A DNA stretch of 53,614 bases, from positions 1-53,614 of the forward strand of contig NZ_SCVH01000007.1 of NCBI RefSeq assembly GCF_004296935.1, read 5' to 3'. Source of the DNA: Reyranella sp. (GTDB lineage: Bacteria; Pseudomonadota; Alphaproteobacteria; Reyranellales; Reyranellaceae). Both the position numbers and the translations under genes were made by a program. The notes below the pieces were generated by a model that was given only the letters and a program-made list of their open reading frames with translations, had not been told where the DNA came from and did no database searches. Positions 11,349 to 19,499 of the stretch are shown one piece after another (position 1 is the first letter of the stretch; each line of letters opens with the position of its first letter).

Positions 11349-12265
11349 ACGGTTCACTTCTGCGCCGCGGCCTTCTGGCGCTCGCCCTGGTCGCCGGCCT
11401 CGCCGCCACGGCGGTGGCCCAGCCGGCGGCAAAGCCCCAGGGCTTTCCGACCGCCGAGGCGGCGGCGGACGCCCTCACCGCTGCGGTCCGCAGCAAGAAT
11501 GTGAAGGCGATAGCGGCGATGTTCGGCGCCGGCTGGCGCGACTTCGTGCCGGCCGATCTCGATGAGCGCGATCGCCGGCGCACCGCTTATCTCGCTGCCT
11601 GGGACGAAAGCCACAAGGTCGCCGTCTCGGACGGCACCAAGGCCGTGGTCGAGGTCGGCAAGGCCGGTTGGACACTGCCCGTCCCGATCGTGAAGGACGG
11701 CGCGGAGTGGCGCTTCGACCTCGAGGCTGGCCGCCAGGAAATGTGGGCTCGCCTGATCGGCCGCGACGAACTCGCCGTCATCCAGACCATGCTGGCGCTC
11801 GTCGATGCCCAGCGCGACTACGCCGCCCTCGACCCGATGAAGACCGGCGCGCCGGCCTATGCCCGCCGCTTGCTGAGTTCGCCGGGCAAGAAGGACGGCC
11901 TCTACTGGGAGGCGCCGGCCGGCCAGCCGCCGAGTCCGCTCGGTCCGGCCGTGGCCAAGGCGCAGGCCGGCTCGAGCACACCCGACGGCCACTACGGCTA
12001 CAACTTCCGCCTGCTCTATGCCCAGGGACCGGCGGCGCCGGGCGGTGCCCGTGACTACATCGTCAACGGCCGCATGATCGGCGGTTTCGCCGCCATCGCC
12101 TGGCCGGTGCGCTACGGCGAGACCGGCGTGATGACCTTCATCGTCAGCCAGAGCGGCGACGTCTACCAGCGCGATCTCGGGCCCGAGACAGCGCAGCGCG
12201 CGGCAGCCATCGCGACGTTCAATCCGGACAAGGACTGGACGAAGGCCGATATGACGCCCCCATGA
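11345..12265 (+). CDS. DUF2950 domain protein, exported
   Basis: 306-residue protein with an N-terminal signal peptide (MNGSLLRRGLLALALVAG, cleavage after AVAQ). The mature part matches DUF2950, recognised from QTMLALVDAQRDYA, the GLYWEA block, GYNFRLLYAQGPAAPGG and the closing segment with TGVMTFIVSQSGDVYQRDLG. Function unknown; probably periplasmic. Its ATG overlaps the stop of the DUF3300 gene (ATGA), and the two small envelope genes follow within 25 bases, so the four are likely one transcript. Confidence 0.9.
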   Translation: MNGSLLRRGLLALALVAGLAATAVAQPAAKPQGFPTAEAAADALTAAVRSKNVKAIAAMFGAGWRDFVPADLDERDRRRTAYLAAWDESHKVAVSDGTKAVVEVGKAGWTLPVPIVKDGAEWRFDLEAGRQEMWARLIGRDELAVIQTMLALVDAQRDYAALDPMKTGAPAYARRLLSSPGKKDGLYWEAPAGQPPSPLGPAVAKAQAGSSTPDGHYGYNFRLLYAQGPAAPGGARDYIVNGRMIGGFAAIAWPVRYGETGVMTFIVSQSGDVYQRDLGPETAQRAAAIATFNPDKDWTKADMTPP

Positions 12266-12287
12266 GGGGCCTTTCCGGGAGAGAGTC

Positions 12288-12509
12288 ATGATCAAGACCA
12301 AGATCCTCGCGCTGTTCGTCGTGGCGGGCATGTTGGGCGGCTGCAACCAGAGCCTGTCGGACGGCCAGACCGGTGCCATCGTCGGCGCAGCGGCGGGCAC
12401 CGGCATCGGCCTGGTGACCGGCGGCAGCTTCGGCGCGGTGGTCGGCGCCGGCCTGATCGGCGGCGCGGTCGGCTATCTCGGCGGCACCGCCATCGGCAAC
12501 AGCAAGTGA
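12288..12509 (+). CDS. Small glycine-zipper lipoprotein
   Basis: 73-residue lipoprotein. The signal peptide ends in the lipobox MLGGC, so Cys 19 is probably lipidated. The mature part is almost wholly a glycine zipper (GAIVGAAAGTGIGLVTGG and GAVVGAGLIGGAVGYLGG), as in outer-membrane small lipoproteins that insert or oligomerise in membranes. ATG has a GGGAGAG ribosome site. It sits between the DUF2950 gene and an HdeA-like gene in an envelope cluster. No specific function can be assigned. Confidence 0.85.
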   Translation: MIKTKILALFVVAGMLGGCNQSLSDGQTGAIVGAAAGTGIGLVTGGSFGAVVGAGLIGGAVGYLGGTAIGNSK

Positions 12510-12523
12510 GCGGGAGCGCCACC

Positions 12524-12856
12524 ATGACCTCCAGAACCCTCTTCGTTGCCGGCGCGTTGCTCCTCGCGTCGACCGCCGCGCAGGCCCAGGTCGCTCCGAC
12601 CAACTTCGACCAGGCCGCCTACATCACCTGCAAGGAGGCGCACGCCATGGCGCCGGAGCCGCGCAAGATGCTGGCGACGTACCTTGCCAATCATGCCGCG
12701 GCCTATCGCGGCGTGGTCGTCCCCGACGGCGATCTGGGGACCCACATCGCGCTCCTGGTCCGCGGCGGCTGCACCCTGGCGCCCGACGCCTACCTGTTCA
12801 CGGTGATCGACCGGGCGATCCTGGCCGAGATGGCGAAGCTGCCGAAGCGCAAGTAG
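12524..12856 (+). CDS. Small periplasmic protein, possibly HdeA/HdeB-like
   Basis: 110-residue exported protein: signal peptide MTSRTLFVAGALLLASTAAQAQ, then a short all-helical-looking domain with exactly two cysteines (in YITCKEAHAM and RGGCTLAP) about 45 residues apart. That layout fits the acid-chaperone family HdeA/HdeB, but sequence similarity is weak and I offer it as a possibility only. The ATG with GGGAG eight bases upstream is preferred over a GTG six codons earlier. Last gene of the envelope cluster. Confidence 0.7.
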   Translation: MTSRTLFVAGALLLASTAAQAQVAPTNFDQAAYITCKEAHAMAPEPRKMLATYLANHAAAYRGVVVPDGDLGTHIALLVRGGCTLAPDAYLFTVIDRAILAEMAKLPKRK

Positions 12857-13049
12857 CGCCGCGGGTGGACCATTTCCCGGCACAGCTCGTTGTGCCATCG
12901 AGTGTCCCGCCGCCTGTGCCAAAAATCCGGGTCAAGTCCTTGATCCGGCTGTGCAATCGCCCCCTGATGAACTGTGCCACGGGGGCCGGCCGCTGCTGAA
13001 GATTGAGTGTCTGGAAAATCGGCGGCCAAACGGTCCGTCATGGACCATG
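12857..13049. other. Intergenic region between convergent gene groups
   Basis: No gene or RNA that I can support. It separates the end of the plus-strand envelope cluster from the terminator of the minus-strand polA-GST unit. It contains imperfect G/C-rich repeats only. Confidence 0.5.
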
Positions 13050-13081
13050 AAAAACGCCCGCCGGATCTCTCCGGCGGGCGT
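13050..13081 (-). terminator. Rho-independent terminator of the polA-GST transcript
   Basis: Perfect 12-bp inverted repeat (left arm acgcccgccgga, right arm its complement) with a four-base loop. Read on the minus strand the stem is followed by five T. It lies about 55 bases past the GST stop codon, so it ends that transcript. On the plus strand there is no T-run, so it is not clearly bidirectional. Confidence 0.85.
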
Positions 13082-13137
13082 CTCCCATCATGACGAAAAA
13101 TATAGCCGAAACCTGCTGAACCTGCAAATCGGACTGC

Positions 13138-13755
13138 TCAGGTCATCTTGACCATGATGTGCTTGGCATAGGCCGGGCGCGTCGAGAGGCGCTCGTACCA
13201 GGCTTTCAGGTTCTTGAGCTCCGGCCGCTCGATATCGAGCGCGTACCAGCGATAGGCGAAGCAGCCGACCGGGATGTCGCCCATGGTGAAGTGGTCGCCG
13301 CCGACGTAGCGGCGACCGGTCAGCCAGCCGTCGAGCCGGCCGAACAGCCGGCCGGCGTCCTCCGCGGCCTTCCTGATGGCCGCCATGTCGCGCTTCTCCG
13401 GTGGGGTGCGCACCAGGCCCCAGAAGGCGATGCGCATGGGCTCGGAGATGGTGCTGAGCTGCCAGTCCATCCAGCGGTCGGCCTCGCTGCGCGCCCCTGG
13501 ATCCTGCGGCCACAGCGTGCCGGCGGCATACTTGGCCGAGAGGTAGCGCACCGCCGAATTGCTCTCCCAAATGATGCGTCCGCCGTCGTCGATGGTCGGC
13601 ACGACGCCGTTGGGGTTCATGTCGAGGTACCATTTCTGGTCGTTGCCGCCGAACGGCCCACCGACGTCGGTGCGCTCGTATTTGAGACCGCACTCGTCGG
13701 CCGCCCACAGAACCTTCTGCACGTTGATCGAATTGGCACGACCCCAGATCTTCAT
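13138..13755 (-). CDS. Glutathione S-transferase family protein
   Basis: 205-residue soluble protein with the two-domain GST plan. The N-terminal thioredoxin-like domain has SINVQKVLWAADE (active Ser/Asn region), NPNGVVPTIDDG (cis-Pro motif) and WESNSAVRYL. The C-terminal helical domain has GDHFTMGDIPVGCFAYRW (the N-capping box). Likely role is glutathione-dependent conjugation or reduction of an unknown compound. It starts 22 bases after the polA stop on the same strand and is followed by a strong terminator, so it is co-transcribed with polA. Confidence 0.93.
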   Translation of the reverse strand: MKIWGRANSINVQKVLWAADECGLKYERTDVGGPFGGNDQKWYLDMNPNGVVPTIDDGGRIIWESNSAVRYLSAKYAAGTLWPQDPGARSEADRWMDWQLSTISEPMRIAFWGLVRTPPEKRDMAAIRKAAEDAGRLFGRLDGWLTGRRYVGGDHFTMGDIPVGCFAYRWYALDIERPELKNLKAWYERLSTRPAYAKHIMVKMT

Positions 13756-13777
13756 TGCTCGCTTTCCCTCCCCAATG

Positions 13778-16696
13778 TCAGTGCGCGGCGGCCCAGTTGT
13801 CGCCGACGCCGGTATCGACGACCAGCGGCACCGAGAGTTTGGCGGCGCCCTCCATCACGGTGCGCGCCACCTGCTTGGTCTTGTCGAGCTCCTTGTCGGG
13901 CACCTCGAACAGCAGCTCGTCGTGCACCTGCAGCAGCATCCGGGCCCTGAGCTTCGCCCCGGCCAGCGCCGCCGGCACGCGGATCATCGCCTTCTTGATG
14001 ATGTCGGCGGCGCCGCCCTGCAGCGGCGCGTTGATCGCCGCGCGCTCGGCGAAGGCACGCAGGCCCTGCGCCTTTTCGTTGATGTACTTGAGGTGGATCT
14101 TGCGGCCGAACGGCGTCAGCACGTAGCCATGCTTGCGCGCATACTCCTTGGTCCGCTCCATGTAGTCGCGGATGCCGGGATATCGCTGGAAGTACTTGGC
14201 GATGTATTCCTTCGCCTCCTGCTGGCCGATGCCGAGCTGGTTGGCGAGGCCGAAGGCCGAGATGCCGTAGATGATGCCGAAGTTGATCGCCTTGGCGCGC
14301 CGCCGCACCAGCGGGTCCATGCCCTTGACCGGCACGCCGAACATCTCGCTCGCCGTGATGGCGTGGATGTCTTCGCCGCGTGCAAAAGCTTCCTTGAGCG
14401 AGGCGATGTCGGCCACGTGCGCCAGCAGGCGCAGCTCGATCTGGGAATAGTCGGCGCTCAAGAGCTTGTGGCCCTTCTCGGCGATGAAGGCCTGGCGGAT
14501 CTTGCGGCCCTCCTCGGAGCGCACCGGGATGTTCTGCAGGTTGGGATCGGTCGAGGCGAGCCGGCCCGTGGCGGCGCCGGTCATGTGATACGAGGTGTGC
14601 ACGCGGCCGGTCTTGGCGTCGACCTGGCGCACCAGCGCGTCGGTATAGGTGCCCTTGAGCTTGGCGAGCTGGCGATGTTCCAGGATTTTGACCGGCAGTG
14701 CATGTCCCTGGGCCGCGAGATCGTCCAGCACCGAGGCGTCGGTCGCCCACGAGCCGTTCTTGTTGCGCTTGCCGCCGGGCAGCTTCTGCTCGTCGAACAG
14801 GATCTCGCCCAGCTGCTTGGGCGAGCCGACGTTGAATTCGCGCCCCGCGATCTTGTGGATCTCGGTCTCGAGCTCGCCCAGGCGCTTCTCGAAATCGTTG
14901 CTGAGGTTCTTGAGCTTCAGCGCATCGACCTTGATGCCGGCCGTCTCCATGCCCAGCAGCACCGGGATCAGCGGCCGCTCGATGGTCTCGTACATGGTCG
15001 TCATGTGCTCGGGCACCAGCCTGGGCTTCAGCCGCGCCCAGAGCTGCATGGTGACGTCGGCATCCTCGGCGGCGTAGTCGCGTGCCTTGTCGAGCGGCAC
15101 ATGGTCGAAGCTCACCTGCTTGGCGCCGCTGCCGGCCACGTCCGAGAATTTGATCGTCGTCTGTCCCAGATGCAGCTGGGCGAGCTCGTCCATGCCGTGG
15201 TTGTTCTTGCCGGCGTCGAGCACGAAGGAGATCAGCATCGTGTCGTCGACCGGGCCGATCTCGACGCCATAGCGGCGGAACACCGTCATGTCGTACTTGA
15301 TGTTCTGGCCGACTTTCAGCACCGCCGGGTCTTCCAGTAGCGGCTTCAGCGCGGCGATCGCCTTCTTGAGCGCGATCTGACCTTCGAGAAGTTTCCCGCC
15401 GTCCGCGGTCCCGCCGTCTCCGGCGAGATCGAGCGCGCCCTGCGCGCCGCCGCCCGGGGTGCGGTGCGCAAGCGGCAGGTAGGCCGCCCGCCGCCGGGTC
15501 GAATTCACGTCGCCCCATGGCCCCTCGAGCAGGGCGAGCGAGACGCCGACCAGGCCCGCATTGTTGGCGTCGAGCGCGTCGGTCTCGCAGTCGAAGGCGA
15601 CCGCGCCGGCTTTCGTGGCCTCGGCGACCCATTCGGCGAGTTGCGCCTCGTTCTGGATCATCTCGTAGTCGGCGGCGGTGAAGGGCTGGTTCGACTTGGC
15701 ATGCGCCTTCGGTGCGGGTTTCGGGGCGGCGGCCTCGGCCTTCGTCGCGGGGGCCGGCGTGGCGGCCGGCGCCACCGGGTTGGTAGCCTCGCCCAGTTCC
15801 TTGGTGAATTTGGCGATCAGGCTCTTGAAGCCCTGCTGCTCCAGCCACGGCAGCAGCACGTTGGGATCGGGCGCATGCTTGTCGAAGGAATCCGGATCGG
15901 CGGGTGGCGGCACGTCGTCCCTGAGTTGCACCAGCTTCTTGGAGATGCGGATCAGCTCGGCATTCTGTTCCAGCGATTCACGCCGCTTGGGCTGCTTGAT
16001 CTCGGCCGAACGCTTCAGGAGCGTCTCGAGGTCGCCGAATTCATTGATGAGCAGGGCTGCAGTCTTCACACCGATGCCCGGCGCGCCCGGCACATTGTCG
16101 GTCGAATCGCCCGCCAGCGCCTGGACGTCCACGACCTTGTCGGGCGTCACGCCGAACTTCTCCATGACCTCGGCCGGCCCGACCTTGCGCATCTTCATCG
16201 GGTCCATCATGTCGACGCCCGGCCGCACGAGCTGCATCAGGTCCTTGTCGGACGACACGATGGTGCAGGTGGCGCCGGCCTCCACTGCCATGCGGGCGTA
16301 GGTCGCGATCAGATCGTCGGCCTCGAAGCCCGCCAGCTCGATGCTGGGCATGCCGAAGGCGGCGGCGGCCTCGCGGATCAGCGGGAACTGCGGGATCAGG
16401 TCTTCCGGCGGCTCCGGCCGCTGCGCCTTGTACTTGGGATAGATCTCGTTGCGGAAGGTGGTGCGCCCGGCATCGAGGATCACGGCGACATGGTCGACCT
16501 CGGGATCCTCCAGCAGTTGCACCAGCATCTTGGAGAAGCCGAACACGGCGTTGATCGGCGTGCCGTCGGGCCGGTTCATCGGCGGCAGCGCGTGATAGGC
16601 GCGGAAGATGTAGCCCGAGCCGTCGATCAGGTAGAGGTGACGGATCGGCTTGTTGTCGCCGCCGGGGGTATTCGCGGGAGCCTTGGTTTTCGCCAT
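13778..16696 (-). CDS. polA: DNA polymerase I
   Basis: Repair and Okazaki-fragment polymerase, 972 residues. The N-terminal 5'-3' exonuclease domain starts HLYLIDGSGYIFRAYHAL and contains GFEADDLIATYA and SSDKDLMQLV. The middle 3'-5' exonuclease keeps its metal ligands (AFDCETDAL, GQNIKYDMTVF, YAAEDADVT), so proofreading is probably active. The polymerase domain carries LLSADYSQIELRLLAH (motif A), RRRAKAINFGIIYG (motif B) and LQVHDELLFEVP (motif C). An Ala/Pro/Lys-rich linker of about 40 residues lies between the first two domains. ATG start. Confidence 0.98.
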   Translation of the reverse strand: MAKTKAPANTPGGDNKPIRHLYLIDGSGYIFRAYHALPPMNRPDGTPINAVFGFSKMLVQLLEDPEVDHVAVILDAGRTTFRNEIYPKYKAQRPEPPEDLIPQFPLIREAAAAFGMPSIELAGFEADDLIATYARMAVEAGATCTIVSSDKDLMQLVRPGVDMMDPMKMRKVGPAEVMEKFGVTPDKVVDVQALAGDSTDNVPGAPGIGVKTAALLINEFGDLETLLKRSAEIKQPKRRESLEQNAELIRISKKLVQLRDDVPPPADPDSFDKHAPDPNVLLPWLEQQGFKSLIAKFTKELGEATNPVAPAATPAPATKAEAAAPKPAPKAHAKSNQPFTAADYEMIQNEAQLAEWVAEATKAGAVAFDCETDALDANNAGLVGVSLALLEGPWGDVNSTRRRAAYLPLAHRTPGGGAQGALDLAGDGGTADGGKLLEGQIALKKAIAALKPLLEDPAVLKVGQNIKYDMTVFRRYGVEIGPVDDTMLISFVLDAGKNNHGMDELAQLHLGQTTIKFSDVAGSGAKQVSFDHVPLDKARDYAAEDADVTMQLWARLKPRLVPEHMTTMYETIERPLIPVLLGMETAGIKVDALKLKNLSNDFEKRLGELETEIHKIAGREFNVGSPKQLGEILFDEQKLPGGKRNKNGSWATDASVLDDLAAQGHALPVKILEHRQLAKLKGTYTDALVRQVDAKTGRVHTSYHMTGAATGRLASTDPNLQNIPVRSEEGRKIRQAFIAEKGHKLLSADYSQIELRLLAHVADIASLKEAFARGEDIHAITASEMFGVPVKGMDPLVRRRAKAINFGIIYGISAFGLANQLGIGQQEAKEYIAKYFQRYPGIRDYMERTKEYARKHGYVLTPFGRKIHLKYINEKAQGLRAFAERAAINAPLQGGAADIIKKAMIRVPAALAGAKLRARMLLQVHDELLFEVPDKELDKTKQVARTVMEGAAKLSVPLVVDTGVGDNWAAAH

Positions 16697-16798
16697 GGCC
16701 TAGGCCTAGCACGGAGGGCCGGGGGGAGGGGAGACACTCCGATGAAGCGTTGCGCACAGGGCCGCGCCTGCTTCCTATCTAGTCATCTTGCGGGGCCC

Positions 16799-17494
16799 TC
16801 AGCCGAACCCCAACTGTCGCCGCCGCTCGCGCCCGCCGGCGTCCGTCAGCAGCGCCAGCAGCCGCGCCGCTTCGGCCGGCGCCTCGGCTTTGGCGCCAAT
16901 CGCCCCCGTGTAGACCGTGGCCAGCGCGCAGCCGGGCGGCAGCGAGCCGACCAGCACGATGCCCGGCGTCGAGAGGATCTCGGTCGCCTGCGTGCAGCCG
17001 ATGGGACGGCGGCCAGACGAGGCAGCGAGCGCGCGCATCGCCGTCGCGCCGTTCGGCGCCATCTCCAGGCGCGCGGCGACCGTGTCCCAGATGCCGAGGT
17101 CGCGCAGCACCTTGGCGAAATGGATGCCGGCGGTCGCCTGCTCGGGATCCGGGAAATGGATCTCGTCGGCGTCGAGCAGGGCATCGCGTAGCGCGTTGGC
17201 ATCGCCGACCGCCGGGGCCGCGTCGCCGCGCCGGATCGCGACGGCGGTCTCGACCGTGCCGAGATCGGCCGTGGTCGCACCAGCGACGTGGCCGTCGTGG
17301 GCCAGCCCCTTGATGAGCGCCCGGGTCAGGATCACGAGGTCGGCCGGTTCACCGCCCAGAAGGCGGGCGCGCATGGCGCCCACAGCGCCGAAAGTGCCCA
17401 TGATACTGCAGCCAGTCTCGGCTTCGAAGGAGGGCCGCAGCGCTTCCACCAACCCCTGGGCGGCGCCGCCGCTCAGGATCCTGAGCTTCTTCAT
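16799..17494 (-). CDS. ModA-like periplasmic-binding-fold protein without signal peptide
   Basis: 231 residues with the type 2 periplasmic-binding fold of the molybdate-binding family: KKLRILSGGAAQGLVEAL at the N-terminus, GEPADLVILT, and GCTQATEI in the second lobe. The N-terminus goes directly into the fold, with no signal peptide and no lipobox, so either the start is elsewhere or the protein is cytosolic, for example a small-molecule sensor. No ABC transporter permease or ATPase gene is nearby. It follows the Bug-type gene by 18 bases. Ligand unknown. Confidence 0.8.
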   Translation of the reverse strand: MKKLRILSGGAAQGLVEALRPSFEAETGCSIMGTFGAVGAMRARLLGGEPADLVILTRALIKGLAHDGHVAGATTADLGTVETAVAIRRGDAAPAVGDANALRDALLDADEIHFPDPEQATAGIHFAKVLRDLGIWDTVAARLEMAPNGATAMRALAASSGRRPIGCTQATEILSTPGIVLVGSLPPGCALATVYTGAIGAKAEAPAEAARLLALLTDAGGRERRRQLGFG

Positions 17495-17512
17495 CCGCTC
17501 ACTGCACCTTGA

Positions 17513-18481
17513 TCACTGGACCTTGGCGCCGGACTTCTCGACGACCTTCGCCCACTTGTCGATGTCGCCCTGGATGTAGGTGGTGAAGGCAGCGGGCGTC
17601 ATGGTCATCGGCACCGCGCCCTGTTTGGCCCAGGCTTCGCGGATCGCCGGCCGGGCGATGATCTTGCCGATCTCGGCGTTGAGCTTCGCCACGATCTCGG
17701 GTGGCGTGCCGGCCGGCGCCATGATGCCGAGCCAGATCGTGGCTTCGTAACCAGGCACGCCCGCCTCGTTCACCGTCGGCACATCGGGCATCACGGCCGA
17801 GCGCGTCATGCCGGTCGTCGCCAGTGCCCGCACCTGGCCCGCCTCGACATGGCCCTTCATCGCAGTAACCGCGTCGAACATCATCGAGACATGGCCGCCG
17901 ATCACGCTGGCGCGCGCCTCGCCGCTGCCCTTGTGCGGGACATGCAGGATGTCGGTGCCGCTCATGGCTTTGAACAGCTCGCCCGCCATGTGATAGGGCG
18001 TGCCCGGACCGGACGAGGCGTAGGAGAGCTTGCCGGGCTCGGCCTTGGCCAGCGCGATGAACTCCTTCAGCGTCTTGGCCGGCACGGCAGGGTTCACCAC
18101 CATCACCAGGTCCGACGAATTGACCGGCGCCACCGCCACGAGGTCGCGCATCAGCGCGTAGGGCTTCTTCGACAGAAGCGTCTCGTTGGTGGTGTGGGTG
18201 TTCGACATCATCAGCAGCGTGTAGCCATCGGGGGCCGCCTTGGCGACGATGTCGGTGCCGATCACGGCGCCGGCGCCCGGCTTGTTCTCGACGACGAATT
18301 GCTGCTTCAGGACGTCGCTGAGCTCCTTGCCGATCAGCCGGGCATAGACGTCGGCCGGGCCGCCCGGCCCGAAGGGCACGACGATCTTCACCGGCTTGGT
18401 GGGATAGGGTTGTGCGGCGGCGGGTGCCGACAGCGCGGCAAGGGCCAAGACCACGAAACTGAATTTCGCCATCAAGCGCAT
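17513..18481 (-). CDS. Tripartite tricarboxylate transporter substrate-binding protein (Bug family)
   Basis: Exported solute-binding protein, 322 residues, of the Bug/TctC family. Signal peptide MRLMAKFSFVVLALAALSAP ends AAAQPYPTKPVKIVVPFGPGGPADVYARLIG, written here in two overlapping parts: the motif PTKPVKIVVPFGPGG is the first ligand loop and YASSGPGTPYHMAGE the second. Start chosen is the ATG with GGGAGGA seven bases upstream, not the earlier frame. No TctA or TctB membrane genes are in the window, so it is one of the many orphan Bug proteins of soil proteobacteria. Ligand probably a carboxylate. Confidence 0.92.
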   Translation of the reverse strand: MRLMAKFSFVVLALAALSAPAAAQPYPTKPVKIVVPFGPGGPADVYARLIGKELSDVLKQQFVVENKPGAGAVIGTDIVAKAAPDGYTLLMMSNTHTTNETLLSKKPYALMRDLVAVAPVNSSDLVMVVNPAVPAKTLKEFIALAKAEPGKLSYASSGPGTPYHMAGELFKAMSGTDILHVPHKGSGEARASVIGGHVSMMFDAVTAMKGHVEAGQVRALATTGMTRSAVMPDVPTVNEAGVPGYEATIWLGIMAPAGTPPEIVAKLNAEIGKIIARPAIREAWAKQGAVPMTMTPAAFTTYIQGDIDKWAKVVEKSGAKVQ

Positions 18482-18583
18482 GAGGTCCTCCCGGGACTTA
18501 GTCGTTGCCCCAATTGATGCCATGGCTGCGGCGGATCGAACAGGCCGGAACGGTCACAACTGAGAGATGGCGCGAGGTCGCCG

Positions 18584-19465
18584 CTAGGCAACGCTGTTGG
18601 ACAGTCGCCCCAGGCCCTCGATCTCGATCGTCACCCGGTCGCCCCGCTGCAGGAACCTGGGCGGCGTGAAGCCGATCCCGACCCCCGCCGGCGTGCCGGT
18701 CGCGATGACGTCGCCCGGCAGAAGGGTGATGCCCGCCGAGATCGTCTCGATCAGGGTCGGGATGTCGAAGATGAGGTCGCGCGTATTGGCGTTCTGGCGC
18801 AGTTCGTCGTTCACCCAGCATTTGACGGCGAGGTTTGCCGGATCGACCTCGTCGGCGGTCACCAGCCAGGGCCCCATCGGACAGAAGGTGTCGAGCGACT
18901 TGGCGAGGAACCATTGCTTGTGCTTGCCCTGCAGGTCGCGGGCCGTGACGTCGTTGATGATCGTGTAGCCGCAGACGTGGCTGTAAGCGTCGGCTTTCGA
19001 GATCCCGCGTCCGCCGCGGCCGATGACCAGGCCGAGCTCCGCCTCGTAGTCGAGCGAGTCGCTGACTCCCGCCGGATAGCGGATGTCGGCGCCGTTCGCG
19101 ATCACGCATTCCGGCACCTTGGTGAAGATGATCGGCGCGGTCGGGATGGCGTCCGCCGCGGAGCTGGCGCTGCTGTCGAAGCCGCTCTTCGTGAACTCCC
19201 TGGCGTGCTCGTGGTAGTTCTTGCCGACGCACATGATATTGCGCGCCGGTCGCGGGATCGGCGCCTCGACTTTTATCGCCGACAGCGGAAGGCCGGGCCC
19301 GGCAGGCTTCAGCCGCCGTTTGATTTCGTCGAGCACTGCCAGGATGGCGGCAAGGTCGGGAACGGGGCGTCCCAGCAGGTCCTCGAGTGGCCAGACGGAC
19401 GTGCCGTCCGAGGCGACGAGGGCAGCCTTCGTCCGGCCGTCGTGCAGGATGGTGGCGAGCTTCAT
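18584..19465 (-). CDS. Fumarylacetoacetate hydrolase family protein
   Basis: 293-residue cytosolic enzyme of the FAH superfamily, which cleaves or decarboxylates 2-keto acids with a divalent metal in catabolism of aromatic and related compounds. Visible: NIMCVGKNYHEHAREF, the metal ligands in DYEAELGLVIGRGGRGI, CGYTIINDVTARDLQ, and the closing GDVIATGTPAGVGIG. ATG with AAGGACC upstream. It lies between a COG0523 GTPase and a Bug-type binding protein, all on the minus strand, so a small catabolic cluster is possible. The exact substrate cannot be told. Confidence 0.92.
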   Translation of the reverse strand: MKLATILHDGRTKAALVASDGTSVWPLEDLLGRPVPDLAAILAVLDEIKRRLKPAGPGLPLSAIKVEAPIPRPARNIMCVGKNYHEHAREFTKSGFDSSASSAADAIPTAPIIFTKVPECVIANGADIRYPAGVSDSLDYEAELGLVIGRGGRGISKADAYSHVCGYTIINDVTARDLQGKHKQWFLAKSLDTFCPMGPWLVTADEVDPANLAVKCWVNDELRQNANTRDLIFDIPTLIETISAGITLLPGDVIATGTPAGVGIGFTPPRFLQRGDRVTIEIEGLGRLSNSVA

Positions 19466-19499
19466 CGAAGGTCCTTCGAGACCAGGCGCATCGCGCCGG

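Noticed and set aside
8151-11432. Very long minus-strand ORF (1093 codons) opposite the cyclase and DUF3300 genes
   Set aside because: Antisense shadow of high-GC coding sequence; low-complexity His/Arg/Gly-rich translation with no domain, while the plus-strand genes have clear families.
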